A DNA stretch of 64,000 nt from Botryotinia globosa (lineage: Eukaryota; Ascomycota; Leotiomycetes; Helotiales; Sclerotiniaceae), in NCBI GenBank assembly GCA_014898425.1, contig RCSZ01000010.1:868001-932000 (forward strand). Direction: 5' to 3'. The translations under genes and the position numbers were made by a program. The notes beneath the pieces are model-generated. The model was given only the letters and a program-made list of their open reading frames with translations. It was not told where the DNA came from and did not search any database. Positions 34,875-45,807 of the stretch are shown piece by piece (within the stretch, counting starts at the first letter, position 1; each line of letters begins with the position of its first letter).

Positions 34875-36975
34875 AGGAATCTTTTGATTTTTTGAATCAG
34901 GAAAGTTCAATGTGGATATAATTTATGACAGTGACTTAGCCAACGAGGATGAGCTGAAGTCATGTATAGGCTGTGCTGTTGGGTTTACGCTGGGTCGAGC
35001 AATGGTAAGTGGTTGGTAGGTCAGTTACGGAGGAGTGTTGGGAGAATTGTATGCATTGCTTGAAACCTAGTTACGGGGACTTCATGCATCAGTAGGTGTT
35101 TGCATTCGTTGCAATGTATGTAGTAGCTTCGGCTTTATTATGCAGATGTTTAGGGAAATGGATGGACGGGGTTTCACAGCGCTGAATACAGAGATATCAA
35201 TTTGGGAAATGAAAAAAAAAATGAAATAGTCGGTAAATTTGTTTCTCGCAGTGTTGCCTGGTGGTGACCATGGAGGCGAGGTGAGAACGTTGTAGGGACG
35301 TTGAGGGAGTTTTATTGTTCCATATACGTACGATAATTGAGAGGCAATACTCCCGAGTCCCGATGGGTCTTGATATTTGTGAAGATATGTGCATAGCAAT
35401 GATAGACATCTACAATGTGCAGTGCTGTGTTGGTTGAGATAGGAAAGTCCAGCATTATTTATCCATACTCGTCCGGCAAAATGAAATGTAAACTGGTTTC
35501 GGAAATTAATGGTTTCGGAAATTTACGCTTCTGAATCACTGTTATTAAAGCAACTAGATGGGTGTCCCACTATGACTCGTATTAAGTGCATGTCATTCAC
35601 AGATTATTGTGGTAGCCAGAAGATCAGAGAATTGAGATGTAGATTTTGTGGTGGTGTTCTGTTGTGTAGATAGAGACCAGACCATCTTGACTACTTCTAT
35701 CTGTATATCGATCGCTGACCTCCAGCTGATATCTCTTACGCAGTATTCAATGTACTAATACATATTTTTGGGTAAATGGATAAATGAATATCTCCAGCAA
35801 TCGACGGCTCGTGCCAAATTATGGTTGCCATCCTTCTTCACTAGTCGGTAGAGTGTGAGTTCCTCGTGATGGATGTTCAAGATTCATAACGTCGTCAAAT
35901 AGGAGAGCGAGGTCTTCAGTCGAGTCTTTGGGATCGAGGACAATAGTTCGAGAGAAAGAGGAAGGGCAAGAGGAAGAGGGAGAGGAAAAGGAGTGGAAGA
36001 AGAGTTTAGGCGGAGTAGAAGATGAGTAAGAGAAGAGATTGAGAAGGAGTTTTTTTTTTTCAAGAGGAAAAAAGAGAGTGGGAAATGACGGAAAGAGAGG
36101 GAGGGGGGAAGGGTTGGAAAAGTGATTCAAGAAGACATGAAGAATGCTGTTTGAAGGGATGGCGCTCTTCCGAAAAGACGTCAATTTAATCCAAGGGAGA
36201 TGGAACTGATGGCTATCGACAGGAGTGAGAATGGAGAGACGGGGGGAGAGGATGAGGGAGGAAGAGATGCGGGATATGGAAAAGAGAGACGCAGTTGATC
36301 GCGTTTTAATACAGATTACTGGGCTAAATTTCTACCCATGAGTCGGCCACGTTCTGTTCTAGGAAGAATCTTCTCTGAAAACAACAAATACATGTTCACA
36401 TAGTAACCGATACAGAGATGAGACAGGAAAGATAAACCAATCAAAGAATCAACAACATATATATATTGACACTAGAACCAACCAATCGAGTGAATCTTCA
36501 ACAGCCGAGCATAGTATAATCTGTGACCAAGTCATACTCTTCCATCTTTCCCATCGATCCCACCCTATCCAACATCTGGAAAATTTCCAAACCAGCCCAT
36601 CGATAAACTCCCCCACTCCAATTAAAATTACTCCGTTCACTCCATTCCACTTGTTCGCCACTTGCTTGCTTTTATATACAAGAAGCCTTGCATTGAATTG
36701 CATTCAACACCAAACAAAGGCCCAAGCTGGAAACAAATCAATAAAGCAAGTATCCGGCTCCAAACACCCCCTCAAAAGCGCCATGCTCAAAATCAGAAGT
36801 ATATAACAATTATTACGGAAGAAAGGGGGTATAGAAAAGTAGGGACTGCTTGATGCAGAAAAGGCGAAATTTGCGTTGGAAAAAGATTATACGTGTATCA
36901 AAAATTCGAAGGTTCAACCTGATTATTCAAGATTCATTAATCGTGTCAAAGATCTTGACTATTTTTTCAGAGAGC
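34875..36975. other. Convergent intergenic region, no supported gene
   Basis: Holds the 3' regions of both flanking genes. A GA-rich tract near 35,940-36,290 creates a low-complexity minus-strand frame at 35819-36184 that I do not consider a gene. Confidence 0.5.
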
Positions 36976-38628
36976 TTAACCGAAGTGGGGTTGGCTATGT
37001 GGGCTATGACCTTCCTCCTCTGTAGTTCCCATTGTCATCGGGCTGCCTGGATCAACGTGAATAGAGGGCAGAGATCCTAATCGTAAACTGGGTAATTGCG
37101 GAATGCCACCAACACCTCGACTTGATCTTGTAGATGTACGTCTCTCGTCCCGAGGGTAAAGGCCCGAATTTGTACTGTGGGTGCTTGTCCTTCTCTCCGT
37201 CATTACTCCCTCTAGATTCTGTGATCTTCGAGACCCCGTGCTTTCTAAACTTGGCCCCTCTCCTCTCCCATATATTGGACTGGTATAATCAGGAGGGGGC
37301 TCGGTCATGTGATGTGGTAGAGCTGAAGCTTCCGCGTGTGGTGTGTCTAACGATACATTTTCATATCCAGGAGGACTGCTCAATGGGACATCGTCATGCT
37401 CTATCATCTCGGGACTGCTTCCAGCCCTATCTTCATGATTATCATTCGAGTCCCCAGCGCCTATAGATCGACGAAGCGGACTATCCGGTCGGGAATCAGC
37501 GCGAGACCTGGTAAACCTCGGAGAAGGTAGGTCCGAGTTCACTGTGTCAATACTTAACACTGAACTTGCGCTTCGATCTCTCCGATGATAACGACTACTC
37601 GCGGCCATACTTGCTGCATCGCCAAGTAATCCTTGTCGTTCGCTCTCATCGCTATTTGCGCGTAATCGTGTACCGTCATGTCTCGCGACCCCCAGATCAC
37701 CATATGCAACTGATGAAACTGCACGTTGACGTTCTTTCTTAATTCTGTCATGTTCTGCCCTGAGCTCTTCGACGGTTGGTCCAGTACTCGTATTTGCAGG
37801 TCGAGATTGAAGTTCTCTCAATGCAACATGATCGCCTCGTTCTCTAGCCTCTCTCCTTAATCGTCTTCGCTCTTCTCGTTCTTCGTTCTCACGTCGTCTC
37901 GCAAGTCGAACCTGGTATAAAGCCTCCATCTCTGCCTCTCGCTGTGACTCTTCTTCGTCGATAGTTTCTGGGAATTCTAACACAACGTCAATACCCCCTC
38001 GGTCACCCTCTCTTCCCAACACCTGCTCATTCTGTCCCGGTGTCATATTGTAAGCTGGTAGCGTCATTACCGAGCGGACTGAAGTATTCCTATCAACTCC
38101 TGCCGCGTCGTTGTTCGTGGCATTTTCGACGGTGGTTCGAGCGGCAGCATTGAACGATGGAGGTGGACGACTCGATAAACTTCTGCCGACACCAGATATG
38201 CCGGCGGCTCCTGTGTATTCATGGGGATCATTCTGGTCTGGCAGACGATATCGATGAGCTTTTGGGTCCCAACCTTTCCAAGCCTTTTTCAAAAATACCG
38301 TCGGTATGTATTTTGGATTCTTGTGCTTGATACGAGTTCGACGTATCATATAAAGTGCAAAGAGCAACACTATAAGCCCAACTATAGTTATTGTGATTGC
38401 CTGTAAAGATCATTATTAGAAGACATCTGAGAAATTGAATTGGTTCATAAGTTATATGTGCGAGGCACATACAATAATATAAGTTGGCCTAGTACTAGCA
38501 TCAGATTGAGGCTGTCCGGATGAAGTGGCCGTTGTTTCTGTAGAAGAATTATTAGGTTCTGTGGTGGATGAAAGACCATTGCTAGGCGGGCCATGCTGTC
38601 GCCTTGACAGTCTGCGGACAGGGAGCAT
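36976..38628 (-). CDS. Single-pass membrane protein with long charged tail
   Basis: Two exons, complement(join(36976..38400,38473..38628)), about 526 residues. Exon 1 gives a short Ser/Thr-rich outer segment (52 residues, starting MLPVRRLSRRQHG). The 72-base phase-0 intron (GTATGT to ACAG) leads straight into the membrane helix AITITIVGLIVLLFALYMI (about residues 53-71), followed by a stop-transfer RRTRIKHKN. There is no cleavable signal peptide, so a type III topology (outer N-terminus) is likely. The cytosolic part carries VFLKKAWKGWDPKAHRYRLP, an acidic region, then a strongly charged Arg/Glu helix (about 205-260) that may be a coiled coil, then a Ser/Arg/Pro-rich tail with PPDY and PPGY (possible WW or Nedd4-type ligase docking sites). 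I recognise the general fungal architecture but no named family. Confidence 0.8.
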
Positions 38629-39803
38629 CGTGGAACAATAGAAGCAATGGAACGTAATGTGTCTTCCAGGCGCAATACCAGAGTTCTTGTGAAAGATTGG
38701 TCACCTCATCGACGTCTAAGCTGACATTTGATGACCTCTTTTTACTTGTAGGTAAATATCGGCAGGTTTGGCTGAGGCTGCGGGCGGCAATTGCGTGTTT
38801 TTAATCGCGCTGACAAGGTTGATTAGAATGAGGGCCTCAATTTCTCCGATGCTTTGATATTAGATTGCTGTTGAGTTGTTTGATGGTAGGTACTGGTATG
38901 ATGGATAGATTGAATACTGGATTAGGAGTGAATCTCTCAAGAATATCACTTTGAGTACATGACTGAACGGTTGGTATATACAAGATTAATGGGTTGCAGG
39001 TGGTGAATGTGGTCGGAAAGAAGTTACAAGTAAGAAGTTTATTAGAAGTGAGGGCGTCTCGTCTCTTCTTTCATCCGAAAGCTCCATGAATGCGGATTTC
39101 ATTGGATGAACTACTTTCTAACTGAAGGTTCACGAATCACAATACCCTTATACCCTTGTTGAGCGCCACTGCGTATATTTATAATGATAGGTAATGAAAA
39201 TAATGATAGATTACCTAGGTAGTTAGATCCCTTTTCTAATTAGAAAGGAACATTTGTGAACCGTTCGCTGTTTAGATGATACCTACATGTATAATATTAC
39301 CTGTTATCTCGAGACTTGTCTTCCCCTTTCTTCCCTTGTTTCAGATGGATTTGTTCATTGTAGATGGACATTATTGTTGTTGTTGTTGTTGTTGTTACTG
39401 TATTGTTTAGATACCCGTGGACTTCACAACATCGTAAAGGGTTCGCTAGAGGAATCAACTACAGTAATAAGATACGAGATACCTACTAGGTAAGCAACGG
39501 ATTTTTTGTCAGCCTCCGATTTTGGCTAACTGGTGAACTCGTACGATCAATCATATTAATCATTAGTACGAGTAGAACAAACCTTTCTTATTTTTTTACA
39601 TGGAATACCTAGGTACATACTTATCAGTATATACTCAAACCCCACAGTGCTACGTTTGCATTTCAGAAGATATACTAGAGTATTATATCCTGTACATTCT
39701 ACAATATATACATATTCAAGATGGATGTGTCTTGCTGCTTCCTCGCTATTCACATCATTGACCAATACTATACATGTTTTTTGTAAGCTCATATTGTATA
39801 CAT
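38629..39803. other. Intergenic, no supported gene
   Basis: Promoter of the membrane protein gene on the left and 3' end of the next minus-strand gene on the right. A (TTG)7 tract sits at 39374-39396. No gene is supported. Confidence 0.5.
39374..39396. repeat. Microsatellite (TTG)7
   Basis: Seven TTG units plus a partial one in non-coding DNA. Confidence 0.9.
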
Positions 39804-41366
39804 TTATATCTTTACTCGCTTAGATGTATTGTTGCCAGCTTCTAAGCTTTTTCGAGAAAGAGGCTTGCTGTTCTCTCCACTAACATCAACTGTCGGCTTA
39901 ATAAATTCCATAAAAACATGAGCAACACAAGCACTTTTCTGGAGGCCGTACTCGTCCTTGTTATGTCCAGAGTATAGAGCAACAGTGCGAGCAATATTGC
40001 CTAGCTTTATAAAATCAGTTACCAATAAGGGATTCATCTCGACGCCATAGCGAAACTCATTAGCCCATCTGATCAGTTTGGCCATATCTGCAATCAGCCA
40101 TGAGTTCCTCTCCTCCCATAATACAGGGGAATTGTCAGAATCGAAAGGGTCATAGAAAAGTAGCGCAGAGCACCAGGGTATAGTAGCGTCAAATACACCA
40201 GCATTAGACGTACGAACGCAGTTACCTAGAATTGACAATTTGGTAGTTAAACGTTTGTGTGCATACACATTCGAATTTATTCGCATTGCTGCTTGTATCC
40301 ACCCAACAAACTTTGACTCAAGTATCTTTGAAACTTCTAAATTTTGATTGAGTTGCTGACTTAGTTCTCGAGACTTTAAGTTAGCGAGACGTTCCTCATC
40401 TGAATCCACGTCAAAGTCCATTTCGATATACCTCGAATCCTCTTCCGCACATCTCAAGTCTTTTTCGATATCATCAGAGCTCACTTTGTCATTCAAAGAA
40501 TCTTCGACACTAGGAGAGAAAATGCCATGCAGCACCGGCGGAAAGTTGGGGCTGACTGGAGTGCGATTCGGTGTTTCGGCAATTTCCTCTTCGATAATAT
40601 TGACTGATGGTAGCTCCTTCTCGAAAATTACTGGTGACCGAGGGACCTGCACTTCCGGGGACTCTAGAGTATATGGTGGCGGTAGTACGTGTTGTCGATC
40701 CTCAGGTAAGAATCTATTCCATTCCACCAACATAGCCCCCTGCTGAATGTACATCTCCTTTGTGCTGGGTTTCCATGTATCGATAGTAACACAATTGTTG
40801 ACTAGGTGCGTGCGAAGTTTTTGCAGATTAACTTCCGCGTAAGTGCTTGGCCTGATGTATACGCTGAAGATGGATGTATTGGACAAAGATTCAAGGCTAT
40901 GAACCAACTTTTCTGCAGTTGTATTGCTCGGCCTAATGATCGGAGCAGTCTTCTTCTTCGCAATGACAAATCCGTTCGTAGTCAGTTTGAATCTTATGAG
41001 GAAGACATGTTGTGAGTCGCTTAAGCCAGCTTCGTGAATGGCAGAAGCGTCGTGAGATAAATCATCGATGCTCGATATCGGACGAGATGTAGAGGCACTT
41101 GCAAAGTCGGCTTCTGGAGGGACAACCAACAGCATATCCATTTGTTGCTTCTTGCCAGCGAGCTTGATAGATACTTGAAGCTTGAAGTGAATATGAACAT
41201 GGCCTTCTATATCCAGGTATGCAGCCATGAAAAACTTGGGATTCTGCTTGTTACCATACAAGCAAGAGCCTAGCGTCAAAGTTGTGCCTGATTGATCGAT
41301 CCATTTTACAAATACTCTCTCGTCAAGGAGCTTTTCTAGCTGGAGCTTCTCAATCGGGACCGACAT
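39804..41366 (-). CDS. Unrecognised 520-residue protein, possibly two-domain
   Basis: A single uninterrupted exon with ATG at 41366. The N-terminal 220 residues look like a beta-rich folded domain (for example RVFVKWIDQSGTTLTLGS and GHVHIHFKLQVSIKLAGKKQ, then VFLIRFKLTTNGFVIAKKK). An acidic Pro/Ser linker follows (about 230-345). A helical C-terminal domain comes next (about 350-490, for example SKFVGWIQAAMRINSNVYA and WLIADMAKLIRWANEFRYG), and the end is basic (TSKRVKI, a possible nuclear signal). I recognise no catalytic motif and no family. The absence of stops over 1.56 kb and the domain-like composition make it a convincing gene. Confidence 0.78.
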   Translation of the reverse strand: MSVPIEKLQLEKLLDERVFVKWIDQSGTTLTLGSCLYGNKQNPKFFMAAYLDIEGHVHIHFKLQVSIKLAGKKQQMDMLLVVPPEADFASASTSRPISSIDDLSHDASAIHEAGLSDSQHVFLIRFKLTTNGFVIAKKKTAPIIRPSNTTAEKLVHSLESLSNTSIFSVYIRPSTYAEVNLQKLRTHLVNNCVTIDTWKPSTKEMYIQQGAMLVEWNRFLPEDRQHVLPPPYTLESPEVQVPRSPVIFEKELPSVNIIEEEIAETPNRTPVSPNFPPVLHGIFSPSVEDSLNDKVSSDDIEKDLRCAEEDSRYIEMDFDVDSDEERLANLKSRELSQQLNQNLEVSKILESKFVGWIQAAMRINSNVYAHKRLTTKLSILGNCVRTSNAGVFDATIPWCSALLFYDPFDSDNSPVLWEERNSWLIADMAKLIRWANEFRYGVEMNPLLVTDFIKLGNIARTVALYSGHNKDEYGLQKSACVAHVFMEFIKPTVDVSGENSKPLSRKSLEAGNNTSKRVKI

Positions 41367-41556
41367 TATTGACCTCTATAATTAAATTAGCAATAAGACA
41401 AAGTGAAGACTGATTACATTAAAAGAATGCTAGCCCACACTCTACGTGTGATTCCCACCCACCCAGGCTATAGAGCAGCCTTGACTCTTCGAACTATTGA
41501 GGCACAGAAGTGATCGATAAAAGCTACTATATTAATTTGAATTGTGTTGGAATTGC

Positions 41557-41750
41557 TCTAAATAGTAGATACTGAAGGACGTAGCCACCGTCGGGGTTGT
41601 TCTAAACAGCAGGTACCGAAGGACGTAACCACCGCCAGGGTTGTTCTAAACAGCAGATGCTGAAGGACGTAACCACTGCCAGGGCTGTTCTAAACAGTAG
41701 ATGCCGAAGGACATAACCACCGCCAGGGCTGTTCTAAACAGTATATACTT
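41557..41750. repeat. Minisatellite, 44-base unit, four full copies plus partial
   Basis: The motif TCTAAACAG recurs exactly every 44 bases (41557 as a TCTAAATAG variant, then 41601, 41645, 41689 and 41733). Each unit also carries GAAGGACGTAACCACC. Copies differ at a few positions, mostly transitions. It lies between the 520-residue protein gene and the NRPS-like relic. Confidence 0.93.
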
Positions 41751-42228
41751 TAGAATACAATTCTTGTACACAACACGATACAGTGGCGATTTTTTCTGAG
41801 AAAATGCTTGTCTATTCGTAATCGATATTGTGCAATGGAAGGATATAGCGACAGATACAGAGAAAACGCGTTCGTATGAAGAGATGTAAAAAAGGCGATG
41901 ATGATGGCGATGGAGATGGAGGGATATAGAGATGGAGGTGGAGATGGATTGATATAGAGATGGTGATGGAGGATACAAATGGAGCGAGCGTCGGCCAACT
42001 AGTTTATGCTACTTAGGTAAGCATTTTGATATACGAGACCAATCAGACCAATCAGACCCATTAAGCCACTTAAATTCTCACGTGCCTCTGGCTGACAATT
42101 GACTCATGAATTCCAACCTACGATACATACTTTTGAAAGTTCACTAAAGGCTCACAACCTAACCAAAAAAAAACGTTACATACATGTATTCCGTATTCCG
42201 AGGCCACCAATTCTCCCCAGATGGTTGA

Positions 42229-45200
42229 CTACTTACCCACACCTGCTTCCAGCCAACTTTTGACCCATTCTTCCATCCATCCTGGCTTAATTCCTACCAA
42301 TCCTCTCAGCTGCTTACTCATTTTCATTGCTCTATCATTGTCTAGACGTGGCGCTCCCTTTCCTTTGGCCAACCCTTCATAGAATGGCATCAACTTCACC
42401 GCTGGAATATCAGCCAATTGGTCTTGAAGCTTAGTCGCATCGTCTAGTTTTTCCGCTTCTCTTTTGACTTGCTCAATCCATAAAGTGAATGGGACCGGCT
42501 TGGTAGATTTGTCCTGGCTTCTATCAATTGCAGAGATCAATGATTTCCAAGATGTGAGCACTGGATTTGTAGGATGAAAGACTTTTGCACCAGCATGTTC
42601 AACAGAGCCAGAGCCAGAGGTAGAGCTAGAGTCAGAGTTACACAGACAAGATTCTACAAGCACGCTGTCAAGTATATCAAGTGGTATCCAATCGACTTCA
42701 GTTTCTTTCGTTGCATCAAGAGATTCAGGAATGATGCCCAATTGCACTGAAGTCAGAACTAGGCGAGGGAGCCACTCTTGCCTGTTCCACGAACTGCGTG
42801 TACTGACAGGCCCCGCCACTTGCCCGATCCTTGCTATCTGTATCAAAAGTGCTGGATATGTTTTGGCCGTGTAGTCAAGCAAATACTCTGTGATATATTT
42901 ACTCTCAGCGTAACCCATGGCAAGCGACGCCGAAACATCGTCAATAATGGATTCGGGAGTGATCGGCAGTCTTTGAGACTGCGCGATAGAGTTCGCAGAT
43001 GAAAGAAACATCAAAGATAATAATTGAACTGCAAAAACAACAAAAGATGCAAGGTTGATGATATCTTCGATATTTAGCCGAAAGGCTTTAAGTGATAGAT
43101 TGAAATTGACAATCCAAACGTTATGAATTATATCAGTCACTGATTCTTACAACTCGTTATAAATCTTGAAATCAAAACCCAAATTCTTCTTCGAAAGATC
43201 AGCTGCTAGAAATATAACACGATCTGTAGGAAATTCTGTTTCAAGACCATACCCCTTACTCCTTCCAACTTGAAGGAACTGCAAATCAGTTCTATTCAAA
43301 CAGAACACATGCGATACAGACTCTGAATGCAGAAGCGTTTGCAGAATATAACACCCAATTGAACCGGTAGAACCGGTAAGGGCAACAACCCGCTGTTCAG
43401 AGCGTCGAACCTTTCGAGGGGTGGAACACGCAGAGTTTTTGAATCCATCAATACACAATTTGTATTCATCAAGAACCTGGCTTATTTTACGTTATCTCGA
43501 TTTTTCGCTAGATGATTTGTTTGTTTTATACAATGAGAATAGAGGGAAGTTGCATCTGTAAGCGAGTTGACTAATAGATTGGAGTACACAATACTGATAT
43601 CGAAATCCGGGATTGCGAAAGTCTGTTTCAATACTCGCGTCAAACGGAGTGCTTGCAAAGACTCCATCATACCATAAACAAAAAGATCATCATCGTCTTG
43701 GAAATTGTCGGCGCCTGTAAGCTGTGCAATAATATTGTGAATGAATGGAGCAATTGAGTTGCTATCGGTCAGATCAACCCCGTCCTATGGAAGAGAGATG
43801 TCTACTGGTGCCGAAGTCGACAATTCATCAGCATCTGCATACAATTTATCTAGCTCCCCAGAATAAAGATCCAAAGTTGGCTTTTTTTTTTAGATAATCC
43901 CCTTGCCAGCTCTTTCCATTGGCTTTTCTGGGGTTGTAAACAATATATAAGTTTTCACAACTTTGGCGTGCTGCAGGCAATCCCGATTGGCCTCTTCAAT
44001 CTTGGGCCAGATTCTCTCAATAGCATGGGCTCTTTCCACCGTGGAAAGTTTTTTGGAATCTTGCGAAGGCACTAATCCAATAAGCAACGCTGTCTGAAAA
44101 CAAGCTATGCCCAAAACTAATGCTGCTTGGACTTCAGGATGGTGCGAGATGGTCTGTTCCACAGTAATAGGATTGGTCTTCTCTCCTATCAGGAGGACTA
44201 TGATATCATCACTTCGGCCAAAGTAGGCCCAAAGATCAGGAATTGACGGATAGGGACTATATAAATCGTATATACTCCATTCATCTAATTCAAGAAACAC
44301 AGAAAACACTGACTGCCTCTTCTCAAATACTGGATCTCAAATAATCACAGCTTCGTATTGATTGTCAGATTGGTGTCTAAAATCAATGCCTACATAAGGG
44401 TTGAAATGAAAGTATTTCCAGTCTTTCGTTGGCCATTGCCTTGCAGGTCGTATATTCGGAATCACTCCACTCTCAGTAGAGCCTATAACCATGAAGAGCT
44501 TTACGCGCTCTGAGATTTTATCTCCAGCCACTTGCGACACATCACCACCTGCGTATACTAAACAATCCACACTATTCGCAAGGAAATTGAGTAGCTCGTA
44601 ATTCTTTCCGACCTCTTCAACGAACGGCGGTGCAAGAAGAACACAGTCAGCTTTGGTATACCGCAATCCATCCACCACAAGCTGTGCGGATGGAGGAGCA
44701 CCAGCTAGAGGGTATATTACCAAGCTCTGGTTGTGAAGTGCGCCTAAAAACGAGGCGAAAAGACCACCACCCTGTGACTGTCAGCAAAGTACTCACACAC
44801 TGACGGGAAAAATCAATCCACATTGATCAGCTGCATTTTCTCTGGGATGTTCTCTTTGTAGAATGTTACTGCCAATAAATTAAAGGAAAACTCATGTGAT
44901 AAAAAAATGACAATTGAACTTTGCAGCGTTCTAAAAACAGTCATGGTAAGGGAAAATCAAATCATCAACATCGAAGTACCCCGGCTCCCAATTAAACGAC
45001 AAAACTCACATGAAACGGGGGAAGCGTGTTAAAGAGCCTGGTTCTGATTCCGATTAGTGAGCGCTTCATTCATGGATCTTAAACGAATAGAATACGTACG
45101 ATGTCCAGAGATTGCTCTGGTTAGCATAACCCTCGGGAGCCTCCATAGCTAGCCACTCGTTCCAAGTGGCTGCAAAATCATGCGTCCAGATAATTTTTTT

Positions 45201-45807
45201 CAGTAAACCGGTAGTTCCAGATGTATGTAAGACAGCCAATGGTTCTACCCTTGCCTGAGCAAACGTTTTGTGATAAGGAAAGTGGTCATATGTCTTCTCA
45301 AGCAAGTCTTCTAGACTTGGAATGTGAATCATACGAAGATCACAGGCATCAATAATACCAGGAACCATAGGAAGTTCTGGGTTGTTTGTTATCATGATCT
45401 TACAATCAAGAATCTTGAACAAATTTGAGTGTGCAGCAAGACTGTTTCGTGGAGAGCTCAGCAATATTTTTTTAGCCAGTTTTCACGGCAGCTAGAATCA
45501 AGGCGTTATAACGTATATCGTTCATGCTGATGTACGCCAATGTCTGAAAGTTTTCTCCAGGACCTAGTGTATGATAAATCCAATGTGCTAACCCATTGAT
45601 GACATTAGCAAGATTGGCATACGTGACTTTTTGGAAGCCATCTTCATAGCTAGTTAGAGATTTGGGAATCTCAGTATACAACGAATTTGGGCGGTGCTTA
45701 GCCATTCCATCAACAGTATGAGTCAAAAGCTGTCTCTGGCGATGAAGAGCCAGTGTGCCTTCTTCGAGAATGATTGAGGCCACAATGCTCGAACACCGGG
45801 TAAACAA
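42229..45807 (-). pseudogene. Decayed NRPS-like adenylate-forming reductase (A-T-R)
   Basis: Read right to left, all three domains of an NRPS-like reductase are visible. Adenylation: YANLANVINGLAHWI, VLHTSGTTGLLKK (core A3), NTLPPFH, GSTESGV, GRSDDIIVLLIGEKTNP and AGKG near the A10 lysine. Thiolation: a phosphopantetheine-site region reading YGMMESLQALR. Reductase: ALTGSTGSIGCYIL (NAD(P) GxxGxxG) and GYAESKY (catalytic YxxxK), ending SWLEAGVGK at 42229. Introns still look spliceable near 45,052-45,101. In-frame stops: TGA 44337-44339, TAA 43890-43892, TAG 43785-43787, TAA 43147-43149. Frame changes occur near 45,472 and 43,480. Each stop can come from CGA, CAA or CAG by one C-to-T change. Such enzymes activate an aromatic or other acid and release it as an aldehyde. 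This copy should be inactive. No proper ATG is visible at the start. Confidence 0.88.

Noticed and set aside
35819..36184. Ser/Pro/Phe-rich minus-strand frame
   Set aside because: Generated by a GA-rich simple tract.
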